Positions 1 through 5,555 of a DNA stretch of 49,829 nucleotides are shown here, piece after piece. The stretch covers positions 1 through 49,829 of IMG/VR virus record IMGVR_UViG_3300024302_000017; one strand, given 5' to 3'. A model generated the notes under the pieces. That model was not told where the DNA came from, searched no databases, and saw only the letters and a list, made by a program, of their open reading frames with translations. Source of the stretch: a virus. The position numbers and the translations under genes were made by a program. How positions within the stretch are numbered: the stretch's first letter is position 1; each line of letters begins with the position of its first letter.

Positions 1-2
1 GT

Positions 3-236
3 AATGTTTGGGAAATGCAACCTGATACAACGAATAAACACCCAGCACCTTTTCCTTTAGAGTTACCAACAAAGTGTATAACTTATTATTCCTATGAGGG
101 ATGGACTGTGCTTGACCCATTTATGGGTAGTGGAACAACAGGAGTGGCAGCAAAAAACCTAAACAGAAAGTTCATAGGGATAGAGCTTGATCAGGAATAT
201 TTCAAGATAGCACAGGAACGCATCAGTGCCGTCTAA
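3..236 (+). CDS. DNA methylase, N4/N6 family, C-terminal part (cut by window edge)
   Basis: The frame is open to the left edge, so only the last 77 residues are visible. They hold the SAM-binding motif I, DPFMGSGTTG, preceded by HPAPFP and followed by the acidic FIGIELDQEY strand. This is the typical C-terminal end of N6_N4_Mtase-type DNA methylases, which methylate adenine N6 or cytosine N4 using S-adenosylmethionine. The catalytic (D/N)PPY motif would be upstream and cannot be checked. The internal ATG at 15 is unlikely to be the true start. The TAA stop lies inside the first 7-base element of an attC site (231-237), a hallmark of integron cassette genes. Family assignment is firm; target base and sequence are unknown. 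Confidence 0.85.
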   Translation, partial: NVWEMQPDTTNKHPAPFPLELPTKCITYYSYEGWTVLDPFMGSGTTGVAAKNLNRKFIGIELDQEYFKIAQERISAV

Positions 237-292
237 CGCCTTTGTTAACTTGCTGGCGTTTATCGCCAGTCGAGTTGAACTATTTGTTAGAC
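231..292 (+). other. integron attC recombination site 1
   Basis: All attC elements are present in order. R'' is GTCTAAC (231-237) and is perfectly complementary to R' GTTAGAC (286-292). L'' GTTAACT (244-250) is complementary to L' AGTTGAAC (273-280) except for one extra G at 277, the extrahelical base typical of attC. A central 6-bp hairpin CTGGCG/CGCCAG (253-258 and 264-269) has loop TTTAT. The total is 62 nt, within the known size range. The upstream gene stops inside R'', as cassette genes often do. The folded single strand would be the substrate of an integron integrase, which is not in this window. Confidence 0.88.
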
Positions 293-312
293 ATTACCAG
301 AGAGGATAGGAA

Positions 313-597
313 ATGGAAGGTTTTATTTTAAAAGCTCCAATTGAAATAGAGATGCAAATTAGCGTTATTAACATTGATGACCCTTCACAACTTGGGACAG
401 TAACTTACGGGCTTAGGAATGGTGAGTTTCCAACCAAAGAGGACATGCAAGCAGCGTTAAAAAAGTTTGAAAATGAAGAAATGCCAGAGGGTTTTCGCCT
501 AATGACTAAAAGAGAGTTCTTTGACAAGCTTATTCGTGAAAAGACTGGAAGCCGTGAACGTTTTGCATTACCCGGTGGTGATGATTGGAATGTCTAA
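313..597 (+). CDS. hypothetical protein in gene cassette 2
   Basis: This encodes 94 residues with an AGGATAGGA ribosome-binding region just before the ATG. It is the only gene between two attC sites, so it fits a single-gene integron cassette running from about 287 to 654. The cassette starts with TTAGAC, which together with G matches its own R'' (592-598) perfectly when circularised. The protein is mixed charged and soluble, with no signal peptide, membrane segment or motif I recognise. The C-terminal half is helical and basic (KREFFDKLIREK). The TAA stop is embedded in the R'' element of attC 2. Function unknown. Confidence 0.8.
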   Translation: MEGFILKAPIEIEMQISVINIDDPSQLGTVTYGLRNGEFPTKEDMQAALKKFENEEMPEGFRLMTKREFFDKLIREKTGSRERFALPGGDDWNV

Positions 598-660
598 CGC
601 CAAGCTAACCGGACACAAACGGCTCCTTGTTTGTGGTCCGTGTTGAGCGACTTGTTATAT
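592..660 (+). other. integron attC recombination site 2
   Basis: R'' is GTCTAAC (592-598) and R' is GTTATAT (654-660). L'' GCTAAC (604-609) is complementary to L' GTTGAGC (642-648) apart from an extra G at 645, the same extrahelical base position as in attC 1. The long inner arm 610-620 pairs with 629-640 apart from one extra G, around an 8-nt loop at 621-628. R' and R'' pair only at TAAC/GTTA, which is normal in an array because R' belongs to the next cassette. The total is 69 nt. The stop codon of the upstream gene is inside R''. Confidence 0.87.
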
Positions 661-678
661 TACGTTTTGGAGATTGTT

Positions 679-1167
679 ATGACGGCTGGGAGAAAAGTAA
701 ACACTGGTTCTACGGATTGGAACACGCCCCCAAAGTATGTAGACGCTGTGAGAGATGCCCTTGGGAGGATAGAATTTGACCCATGCTCAAATAGCTCATC
801 GATAGTGGGTGCTGATGTTGAACTGCACAGCGGTGGGCTTGATGAGGACTGGGATAAATATAACACCATATTTGTAAACCCACCTTACGGATTTGGGATA
901 GCAGATTGGTTAAAGAAGTGCGCGAATGCGAAGGGGGATGTTATTGCGTTAATACCAGTCGCACCGAACACTAAGCACTGGAAGAAATCGGTATTTACTG
1001 CTAATGCAATATGCTTTTTAGCCGATACAAGACTTCGTTTTATGATAAATGGGAATGTGAATAATAAAGGTGCAAGCATGGCCTGTTGCACAGTATTTTG
1101 GGGTAAAGACAGTGCCAGATTTGTGGATGTATTTAGCAAGTTTGGCACATGTGTAAAAGTAATATAA
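679..1167 (+). CDS. phage DNA N-6-adenine methyltransferase (Dam family), cassette 3
   Basis: This encodes 162 residues and transfers a methyl group from SAM to adenine N6 in DNA. The NPPYG catalytic motif (motif IV) sits near residue 77, after a TDWNTPPKYVDAV start and an FDPCSN segment, the pattern of the phage N-6-adenine-methyltransferase family (PF05869). I chose the ATG at 679 because GGAG lies 8 nt upstream. An in-frame ATG at 631 would begin inside the attC 2 stem. The gene starts right after attC 2 and its stop lies in ATATAAC (1162-1168), the exact complement of the GTTATAT at the cassette's left end, so it too looks like a cassette gene. A likely role is protection from restriction (inference). 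Confidence 0.88.
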   Translation: MTAGRKVNTGSTDWNTPPKYVDAVRDALGRIEFDPCSNSSSIVGADVELHSGGLDEDWDKYNTIFVNPPYGFGIADWLKKCANAKGDVIALIPVAPNTKHWKKSVFTANAICFLADTRLRFMINGNVNNKGASMACCTVFWGKDSARFVDVFSKFGTCVKVI

Positions 1168-1288
1168 CAGTGGACTATACGGAAATATAAATATGACCAA
1201 ATACGCAGCAATATCACTAGACAGGCTAGAGGAGATACAACAACATGCGGATGATACTAGAGAAGAATGAGTTGACGCATAGTTAGGC
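1162..1288 (+). other. possible degenerate third attC site
   Basis: ATATAAC at 1162-1168 overlaps the methyltransferase stop and is a perfect 7-base complement of GTTATAT (654-660), as expected for this cassette's own R''. A canonical R'-like GTTAGGC follows at 1282-1288, preceded by GTTGACG, an L'-like motif. The 127-nt span is like the long Vibrio attC type. However, I could not find the internal L''/L' complementarity, and a 25-codon reading frame lies inside. The site may be decayed, or the right end of the array may have been replaced. Confidence 0.3.
1193..1270 (+). CDS. possible 25-residue peptide
   Basis: A short frame, ATG to TGA, encodes MTKYAAISLDRLEEIQQHAD and a few more residues. 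The sequence resembles the N-termini of small phage accessory proteins that begin with a helical ERL/DRL segment. No clear Shine-Dalgarno sequence is seen. It could equally be a gene remnant next to the broken third attC. Function unknown. Confidence 0.3.
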   Translation: MTKYAAISLDRLEEIQQHADDTREE

Positions 1289-1313
1289 TGAAGCTAATAG
1301 AGAGATAATTATT

Positions 1314-1670
1314 ATGAAACACAACCAAACAATTAAACAAGCGATTGATGCTCTATTAGTTGCTATGAGTCACATCGACCCTTGTGATACAGACGCATTC
1401 ACACAAGGAAATGATGCTATTCAAGCCCTACGTGAATATCAAGGTGAATGGATTAGTGTAGAAGATAAGCCTGTTCCTATAGATGAAAAGGTAATGCTCT
1501 GCTTCCCCTTAGCTAATAATGAGTATTACATCTGCTCAGGTTATATTGCGCTTGAGGACGGATCTGTATGGGCTGATAGTGATGTTGGTGAGATAGGTTA
1601 CCTATCGTGTGATATATCACATTGGCAATCACTGCCTGAGCCACCAATGAATACAGGGGATGATAAATGA
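1314..1670 (+). CDS. DUF551-like phage protein
   Basis: This encodes 118 residues. The central WISVEDKPVPIDEKVML and the C-terminal ISHWQSLPEPP are the two conserved blocks of DUF551, a small domain common in phage and prophage accessory genes, whose function is not known. The N-terminal 45 residues are a helical extension. The gene starts after a purine-rich AGAGAGATA leader and its TGA stop overlaps the next ATG (ATGA), so translation is coupled to the following DUF2591-like gene. Confidence 0.75.
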   Translation: MKHNQTIKQAIDALLVAMSHIDPCDTDAFTQGNDAIQALREYQGEWISVEDKPVPIDEKVMLCFPLANNEYYICSGYIALEDGSVWADSDVGEIGYLSCDISHWQSLPEPPMNTGDDK

Positions 1671-2047
1671 AACACATAGACAAACTAACACCCGACCAAC
1701 TCAACCACCTTGTAGCTAAGGCACAGTGGAAGTTAAAGAAACGTGAATTCGGAGACCATTACAATACCGTAGATACGGTTGATTATTGGATTGAAAAGAA
1801 AAAGATATGGCTTAGTGAATACGACCCCTGTCACAACGGTCAGCAAGCGATGGATTTGTTGAAGAAATATAGTATCTACTTGGAACCGTTTTGGATAACG
1901 AGTAACAACATACCTTGGATAGCTTTATGTGAAAAAGCGACCGAGATAGATTGGCAAGAAGCAGATACACCAGAGCGAGCAATAACACTAGCAGTAATTG
2001 CGTCGAAGTGGGGAACTGAGATTGATGAGGAATTACTATATGCCTAA
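1667..2047 (+). CDS. DUF2591-like (NinX-type) phage protein, copy A
   Basis: This encodes 126 residues. The pattern of a short N-terminal LTPDQLNHLVAKA helix, a central NGQQAMDLLKKY block and a C-terminal TPERAITLAVIASKWGTEID block resembles DUF2591/NinX proteins of lambdoid phages, whose function is not established. The start overlaps the upstream stop (ATGA). It is a paralogue of the gene at 2099, and the last 70 nt of the two are nearly identical. It is small, soluble and without membrane segments. Confidence 0.7.
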   Translation: MKHIDKLTPDQLNHLVAKAQWKLKKREFGDHYNTVDTVDYWIEKKKIWLSEYDPCHNGQQAMDLLKKYSIYLEPFWITSNNIPWIALCEKATEIDWQEADTPERAITLAVIASKWGTEIDEELLYA

Positions 2048-2102
2048 ATACAGAGTCTATGCCGATGGAGCTGAGATTGCTGGCGGGGAGATTGAAGAAT
2101 GA
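2040..2102 (+). CDS. possible 20-residue coupling peptide
   Basis: ATG at 2040 overlaps the end of the upstream gene, and the TGA stop overlaps the next ATG (ATGA at 2099). The frame encodes MPKYRVYADGAEIAGGEIEE. The overlap at both ends suggests either a real short gene or a leftover N-terminus from the duplication that made the flanking paralogues. The GGGGAG inside it serves as the Shine-Dalgarno sequence of the next gene. Confidence 0.35.
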   Translation: MPKYRVYADGAEIAGGEIEE

Positions 2103-2503
2103 AACACATAGACAGACTAACAGAGCAGCAACTCAATCGTCTTGCAGCATTGGCACAGGAGTGGACAGCAGAAAATATAACATCTAACGTAGGGGACAAT
2201 AGAGAAAGTTTCCCTTGTTGGCGTACACATAAAGGTATTGAACCTGTAGGCAACTACACCCCAACCACCAATGGTCAGCAAGCGATGGATCTTCAGAAGA
2301 GATTTCATGTAGATGTAACTTACACGTATTCTATAGATGAAGTTCATGAGGAATTAGATGAGTCTGAATGGGTTGAGGCAGTAGTGTATCTGCAGTCTTG
2401 TGATTCGCCGAGTATTCGCAGCTCTACACCAGAGCGAGCAATAACACTGGCAGTAATTGCATCGAAGTGGGGAACTGAGATTGACGAAGGATTATTGAAA
2501 TGA
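2099..2503 (+). CDS. DUF2591-like (NinX-type) phage protein, copy B
   Basis: This encodes 134 residues. It is paralogous to the gene at 1667: both begin MKHID(K/R)LT, share NGQQAMDL in the middle and end with TPERAITLAVIASKWGTEID. The central region diverges and is longer and more acidic here. It has a good ribosome-binding site (GGGGAG) and an ATGA overlap with the next small gene. The same DUF2591 caveat applies: family resemblance without known function. Tandem duplication followed by divergence of the middle is the simplest history. Confidence 0.7.
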   Translation: MKHIDRLTEQQLNRLAALAQEWTAENITSNVGDNRESFPCWRTHKGIEPVGNYTPTTNGQQAMDLQKRFHVDVTYTYSIDEVHEELDESEWVEAVVYLQSCDSPSIRSSTPERAITLAVIASKWGTEIDEGLLK

Positions 2504-2634
2504 CTAAACAAGCAGTGGTATCAGTGAAGAAGCTGGAGGCTAAGAAAGCAAAGTTCAGGAAACTTGCAGCACGCCACAAACTGCAAGAGTACGACGACAA
2601 ATTATGGAAAAAACTAAATGATAATAACACTTGA
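2500..2634 (+). CDS. small basic protein, 44 residues
   Basis: The start overlaps the stop of copy B (ATGA) and the end overlaps the start of thyX by 17 nt. It is highly basic and helical (KKLEAKKAKFRKLAARHKLQ), which could suit nucleic-acid binding, but no family is recognised. The tight overlap on both sides argues for a real translated gene. Confidence 0.55.
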   Translation: MTKQAVVSVKKLEAKKAKFRKLAARHKLQEYDDKLWKKLNDNNT

Positions 2635-3196
2635 ACATATCACCCCCAACGCTGAAGAGCTAATCAGCAAATACAGTGCTGTCTGCTATAACAGTGACAC
2701 CACTGACCCAATCAAGAATAACAAGCGTATTAAGCACCTGATGAAGGTCAAGCACCTGTCAACACTGCGACACGCCATTGCCACCTTCAGAGTTGAGGGT
2801 ATCAGTCGTGCATGTAGTCATCAGTTTGTACGGTCAAAGCATTTGGATTTCTTACAGAGAAGTCAGAGGTATTGTAGTGAAGATGGGTTTGAAGTGGTGA
2901 AACCTGAAATGACTGTAGTGCAGGAGCTATGCTTCCAAGAAACTATAACTCACATACACTCTACTTATGATGCGCTTGTAGCTTCAGGTATGAAGAAAGA
3001 AGATGCCCGTATGGTGCTACCTAATGCCGCTACCACTGAACTAATTGTCACAGGCAACCTACAGAGTTGGAAAGATTTTATTGCTCTACGTACAGTACCA
3101 GCAGCTCAGTATGAGATCAGACAAGTGGCTCTTGGTATTGAGAGAGTGTTACAGGCTGAATGCCCTAATGTATTTGGAGAACTGAACAATGAGTAA
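2618..3196 (+). CDS. thyX: FAD-dependent thymidylate synthase ThyX
   Basis: This encodes 192 residues. ThyX makes dTMP from dUMP with methylene-tetrahydrofolate and NAD(P)H via FAD, here to feed phage DNA synthesis. The sequence shows SHQFVRSKHLDFLQRSQRY (residues 67-85), matching the ThyX signature RHRX7S, and the C-terminal ARMVLPNA ... LRTVPAAQYEIR blocks that close the active site. The signature is altered: R72-S73-K74 replaces R-H-R, while S82 is kept. It overlaps the previous small gene and the next gene (8 nt), placing it in a nucleotide-pool operon with the dNTP diphosphohydrolase-like protein. Confidence 0.88.
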   Translation: MIITLEHITPNAEELISKYSAVCYNSDTTDPIKNNKRIKHLMKVKHLSTLRHAIATFRVEGISRACSHQFVRSKHLDFLQRSQRYCSEDGFEVVKPEMTVVQELCFQETITHIHSTYDALVASGMKKEDARMVLPNAATTELIVTGNLQSWKDFIALRTVPAAQYEIRQVALGIERVLQAECPNVFGELNNE

Positions 3197-3746
3197 AGAA
3201 GAAAAGAGCTGCAACACCTGTTATTTCTCATGCAATGAGAAGGAAACTGATATTTGCTTTCAAAGCGGGCAGAAGTGCTGGGAACCAGCAAAGCCTCGAA
3301 TTTCAGACCCTGTTGAAGTGGAAGATGTACTAATCCCCCAAGAAACCCTAGATTCAATAGCTACACCTAAAACTGATAAAGAGATTGAGGACTCTCATGA
3401 GGCTCTCACATTCGGCCCTCTGGAGACTGATCCTAACGGGGCAGACCAACATACAGCAGGGGCTAAACTAGACGCTGGTAAGCCCCGTATGAGCCTTGTA
3501 CTGGGGGGTTTTGCTACAGCCCTAGAGCAAGTAGCTAGAGTAGGCACACATGGAGCTGATAAGTACAGTGATAATGGCTGGAAGGAATTAGTTAACGGGG
3601 AGGATCGTTATCTAGATGCTGCTCTACGCCATATATTGAAACATTTGAAAGGGGAAATAGTAGACCCTGATTTTGGTGAAACCCATTTAGCTCATGCCAG
3701 TTGGAATCTGCTAGCTGCTATTGAATTCAGAGAAAAGGAAAAATAA
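3189..3746 (+). CDS. dATP/dGTP diphosphohydrolase-like protein (DUF5664)
   Basis: This encodes 185 residues. The C-terminal half (from about residue 92) has GAKLDAGKPRMSLV, ADKYSDNGWKE, RYLDAALRHILKHL and HLAHASWNLLAAI. These are conserved blocks of the phage dATP/dGTP diphosphohydrolase N-terminal domain family, helical proteins acting on dNTP pools. The first 35 residues are cysteine-rich (CNTCYFSCNEKETDIC ... C), suggesting a small zinc-binding module. The gene overlaps the thyX stop by 8 nt. A role in nucleotide-pool control is consistent with neighbouring ThyX and the later dUTPase; the exact substrate is inferred. Confidence 0.75.
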   Translation: MSKEEKSCNTCYFSCNEKETDICFQSGQKCWEPAKPRISDPVEVEDVLIPQETLDSIATPKTDKEIEDSHEALTFGPLETDPNGADQHTAGAKLDAGKPRMSLVLGGFATALEQVARVGTHGADKYSDNGWKELVNGEDRYLDAALRHILKHLKGEIVDPDFGETHLAHASWNLLAAIEFREKEK

Positions 3747-3817
3747 TGAAACCACTATGTGTTTACCATGCCCATTGTTCTGATGGGTTAGCTGCAGGAT
3801 TTAAGGAAGAACTATGA
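3746..3817 (+). pseudogene. remnant of a DHH-family phosphoesterase gene
   Basis: A 23-codon frame encodes MKPLCVYHAHCSDGLAAGF followed by KEEL. The YHAHCSDGLAAGF segment matches the N-terminal first motif of DHH-family phosphoesterases (HxxCxDGxxAA). Full proteins of that family are several hundred residues, and nothing of the rest is seen. The stop overlaps the next ATG (ATGA). It looks like the surviving 5' end of a deleted gene, with the following gene having taken over its translation coupling. Family recognition rests on one motif only. Confidence 0.5.
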
Positions 3818-4239
3818 AACTACACGGCGAAGAAATTAAAGCTGGTGATAAGGTTTGGGATATTATTGAGGGTTGGGTAATAGTAGAGCGAATAGACTCA
3901 AACAATTTCCCGATTGTTGTTAGCGGACACTCATATAACAGCAAAGGGAAAGACAACACGCTAGATATCAACCCCACTATCTTCTGGGATGAGGTACACA
4001 TCACTCCACCCCCTAAACCTAAACCTAAGCCTGAGATCGACTGGTCTAAAGTACCGGAGAATACATTGGTCAGAGTGTGGGACAGGGATTGGGAGAACCA
4101 CAGAATTGCTGAGTACCATGGGTATGATACAGACCTGTCCCCCCTGCATCACTGGATAAAAGGCACTCGCAGTAACAACATATACAAACATTGTGAGCTT
4201 CACGAATCAGTCACCCCACTGCCTGAGTGGTACAAATAA
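3814..4239 (+). CDS. hypothetical protein, 141 residues
   Basis: The N-terminal half begins LHGEEIKAGDKVWDIIEGWVIVERI, reminiscent of a small beta-barrel of the SH3 or KOW kind. A proline/lysine linker (PPPKPKPKPEIDW, around residues 67-79) is followed by a second, tryptophan-rich region (VRVWDRDWENHRIAEY). Two small beta domains joined by a rigid linker is the simplest reading. No family recognised. It starts on the ATGA overlap with the DHH remnant, with AAGGAAG upstream as a good ribosome-binding site. Confidence 0.7.
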   Translation: MKLHGEEIKAGDKVWDIIEGWVIVERIDSNNFPIVVSGHSYNSKGKDNTLDINPTIFWDEVHITPPPKPKPKPEIDWSKVPENTLVRVWDRDWENHRIAEYHGYDTDLSPLHHWIKGTRSNNIYKHCELHESVTPLPEWYK

Positions 4240-4267
4240 AGAGAACACTCACCAAGGAGATGGCACC

Positions 4268-4456
4268 ATGCACGAACAAGAGTTCAAGGTAACAAACCTG
4301 AATGACGATAGAAGCGTCTTTTTTTTCAGGCACTGTATGCGCTCTGCATACTGGCACGCAACAGAGTACATAACCAGAAATAAGGGGAAGTTCCCTATGA
4401 AACTGTATCAGCTAAACAGGAGCTGCTTCGGCCCAAAATGGGTAGAGTCAAGATAA
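4268..4456 (+). CDS. hypothetical protein, 62 residues
   Basis: The start at 4268 is chosen because AAGGAG lies 9-14 nt upstream; an in-frame ATG at 4193 lies inside the preceding gene. The protein is basic and aromatic (RHCMRSAYWHATEYITRNKGKFP) without a recognised family. Its leader, 4244-4270, is repeated almost exactly at 4756-4782. A rho-independent terminator follows at 4482, so this is the last gene of the unit that begins upstream. Confidence 0.6.
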   Translation: MHEQEFKVTNLNDDRSVFFFRHCMRSAYWHATEYITRNKGKFPMKLYQLNRSCFGPKWVESR

Positions 4457-4481
4457 CCGAAAAGTTCAAACTTTTACCGAA

Positions 4482-4506
4482 CCCACCATAGCAAGGTGGG
4501 TTTTTT
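4482..4506 (+). terminator. rho-independent terminator
   Basis: The stem CCCACC/GGTGGG has loop ATAGCAA and is followed directly by TTTTTT. It ends the accessory transcription unit after the 62-residue gene. A second small hairpin (AAAAGT/ACTTTT, 4460-4475) precedes it. Confidence 0.85.
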
Positions 4507-4511
4507 ATTGG

Positions 4512-4527
4512 GCGACCAATTGGTCGC
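4512..4527. repeat. perfect 16-bp palindrome
   Basis: GCGACCAATTGGTCGC lies between the terminator at 4482 and the start codon at 4547. A fully symmetrical site directly downstream of a terminator and upstream of a new gene is well placed for a dimeric regulator (operator) or a methylation site. No binding protein can be named. Confidence 0.5.
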
Positions 4528-4546
4528 ATCAAATGGAGATAGCACC

Positions 4547-4783
4547 ATGACAACAGCAGTAAATCTAGTAACCAATACCGAACTTAGCTTCGGACAAGAA
4601 GTCCCCCCACTCTTCGCAGTCTGTTACGGATACTGTGAAGAGCGGCATCTCCTATCTGGCCTGTTTAAAGCTGTGCATGACGGCAACCTGATTGAGTTCA
4701 GCAAGCACCTTCCAGTTAGCGTAGGGGTTGACACCGTAGCATGTGGAGACTGGGCAACACTCACCAAGAAGATAGCACCATGA
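4547..4783 (+). CDS. hypothetical protein, 78 residues
   Basis: The ATG at 4547 has GGAG 11 nt upstream in the repeated leader type GGAGATAGCACC. The protein is soluble with several cysteines (AVCYGYCEERH ... VACGDWATL); no family recognised. Its last codons (TLTKKIAP) are encoded by a copy of the leader that also precedes the gene at 4268, so the C-terminus appears to have been created by copying a translation-start module. Confidence 0.6.
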   Translation: MTTAVNLVTNTELSFGQEVPPLFAVCYGYCEERHLLSGLFKAVHDGNLIEFSKHLPVSVGVDTVACGDWATLTKKIAP

Positions 4784-4872
4784 ATACTTATAGTAGTAGG
4801 CATGGATTGACCACCCATCCCGTTATACGGATTTTACCGGCCTCGTCAACCGCTTTAATTGGAGCGTTTAAT

Positions 4873-5088
4873 ATGAAAAAAACAGTATATATAGTAGCTG
4901 AATCATTGCATGAAGCATGGCTGAAAACAGCACCGTTGGTAGGGCCTGGCGGCAACCAGTGGTGTTCTTGTGAACTCCTGGACATGTATAGCCGTTACCC
5001 CTATGCGAACTATGAAAATTTGTTTACAGAGAGCCTCACCCGTTATGCAGACAGCGAGCTCTTTTTTGTCGGTGGTTGGGATAATTGA
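4873..5088 (+). CDS. hypothetical protein, 71 residues
   Basis: The frame can start at 4780, right on the repeated leader, or at 4873. I prefer 4873 because GGAG lies 8-11 nt upstream, whereas the leader copy before 4780 has lost its GGAG (AAGAAG). From 4873 the product begins MKKTVYIVAESLHEAWLKTAP, a beta-strand then a helix. It is tryptophan- and tyrosine-rich and has no known family. Confidence 0.55.
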   Translation: MKKTVYIVAESLHEAWLKTAPLVGPGGNQWCSCELLDMYSRYPYANYENLFTESLTRYADSELFFVGGWDN

Positions 5089-5095
5089 GGAATAA

Positions 5096-5179
5096 ATGAT
5101 GAAAATCTACAAAAAACAGTCGGTCAATTTCATCGACCTACAGACAAAAATTAAGGAATTGTATGCCGAAATGGGATGA
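5096..5179 (+). CDS. possible 27-residue protein
   Basis: A short frame follows the previous stop by 7 nt, with GAGGAATAA as ribosome-binding site. It encodes a basic N-terminus (MMKIYKKQS) and an amphipathic helix (DLQTKIKELYAEMG). It overlaps the next small frame. Function unknown; the tight packing supports translation. Confidence 0.4.
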   Translation: MMKIYKKQSVNFIDLQTKIKELYAEMG

Positions 5180-5225
5180 TAAAAAGAATGCTTATATTGT
5201 ATTAGAAAGCAAAGGAATAGAATAA
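5163..5225 (+). CDS. possible 20-residue protein
   Basis: The frame encodes MPKWDDKKNAYIVLESKGIE, starts after AAGGAATTGT, overlaps the previous small frame and ends in a TAATG overlap with the gene at 5225. Such TAATG couplings recur at real gene junctions elsewhere in this genome. Function unknown. Confidence 0.4.
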   Translation: MPKWDDKKNAYIVLESKGIE

Positions 5226-5491
5226 TGAAATACTGGCATAAAAGGGTTGAGGTCAGCAGTTTTTACGATTTGGAACCGGAATTCCAAATCGAAGAGCTGG
5301 AGTATTACGGTATAGAGGTAAAGGAAAATAGTTATTTTATCTCTGAAAATGGTGAATATTGGAGTATGGGAAACTTTATGCGCTCGTCGGGTGGTCGGTA
5401 CGACGGGGTAATGGGTGTCACCAACACGAGCGCGATTGGTGTTGTTTTGTCGTGCAGTGGCGATAGCGCTGTTTTACAGTGTTTTGGATAG
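5225..5491 (+). CDS. hypothetical protein, 88 residues
   Basis: The start codon is fixed by the TAATG overlap and the upstream AAAGGAATAG. The first 50 residues are acidic with many tyrosines (EFQIEELEYYGIEVKENSYF); the last part is glycine/serine-rich (RSSGGRYDGVMGVTNTSAIG). No recognised family. The final third of the DNA is richer in G and C than its surroundings, with GTGTTG/CAACAC inverted copies, which may mark a recombined end. Confidence 0.5.
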   Translation: MKYWHKRVEVSSFYDLEPEFQIEELEYYGIEVKENSYFISENGEYWSMGNFMRSSGGRYDGVMGVTNTSAIGVVLSCSGDSAVLQCFG

Positions 5492-5555
5492 ACGTATAAC
5501 AACGTGAGTAACGGGTATTAACAGGCGTGATTATTAAAGAAATGGAGCTGAGAAC

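Noticed and set aside
631-678. ATG 631 as start of the Dam-type methyltransferase
   Set aside because: The extra residues would be encoded by the attC stem and no ribosome-binding site precedes it; ATG 679 has GGAG at the right distance.
1162-1288. A fully functional third attC site
   Set aside because: R''- and R'-like ends exist at a suitable distance, but I found no L''/L' pairing or central stem and a small frame lies inside. Listed only as a possible degenerate site.
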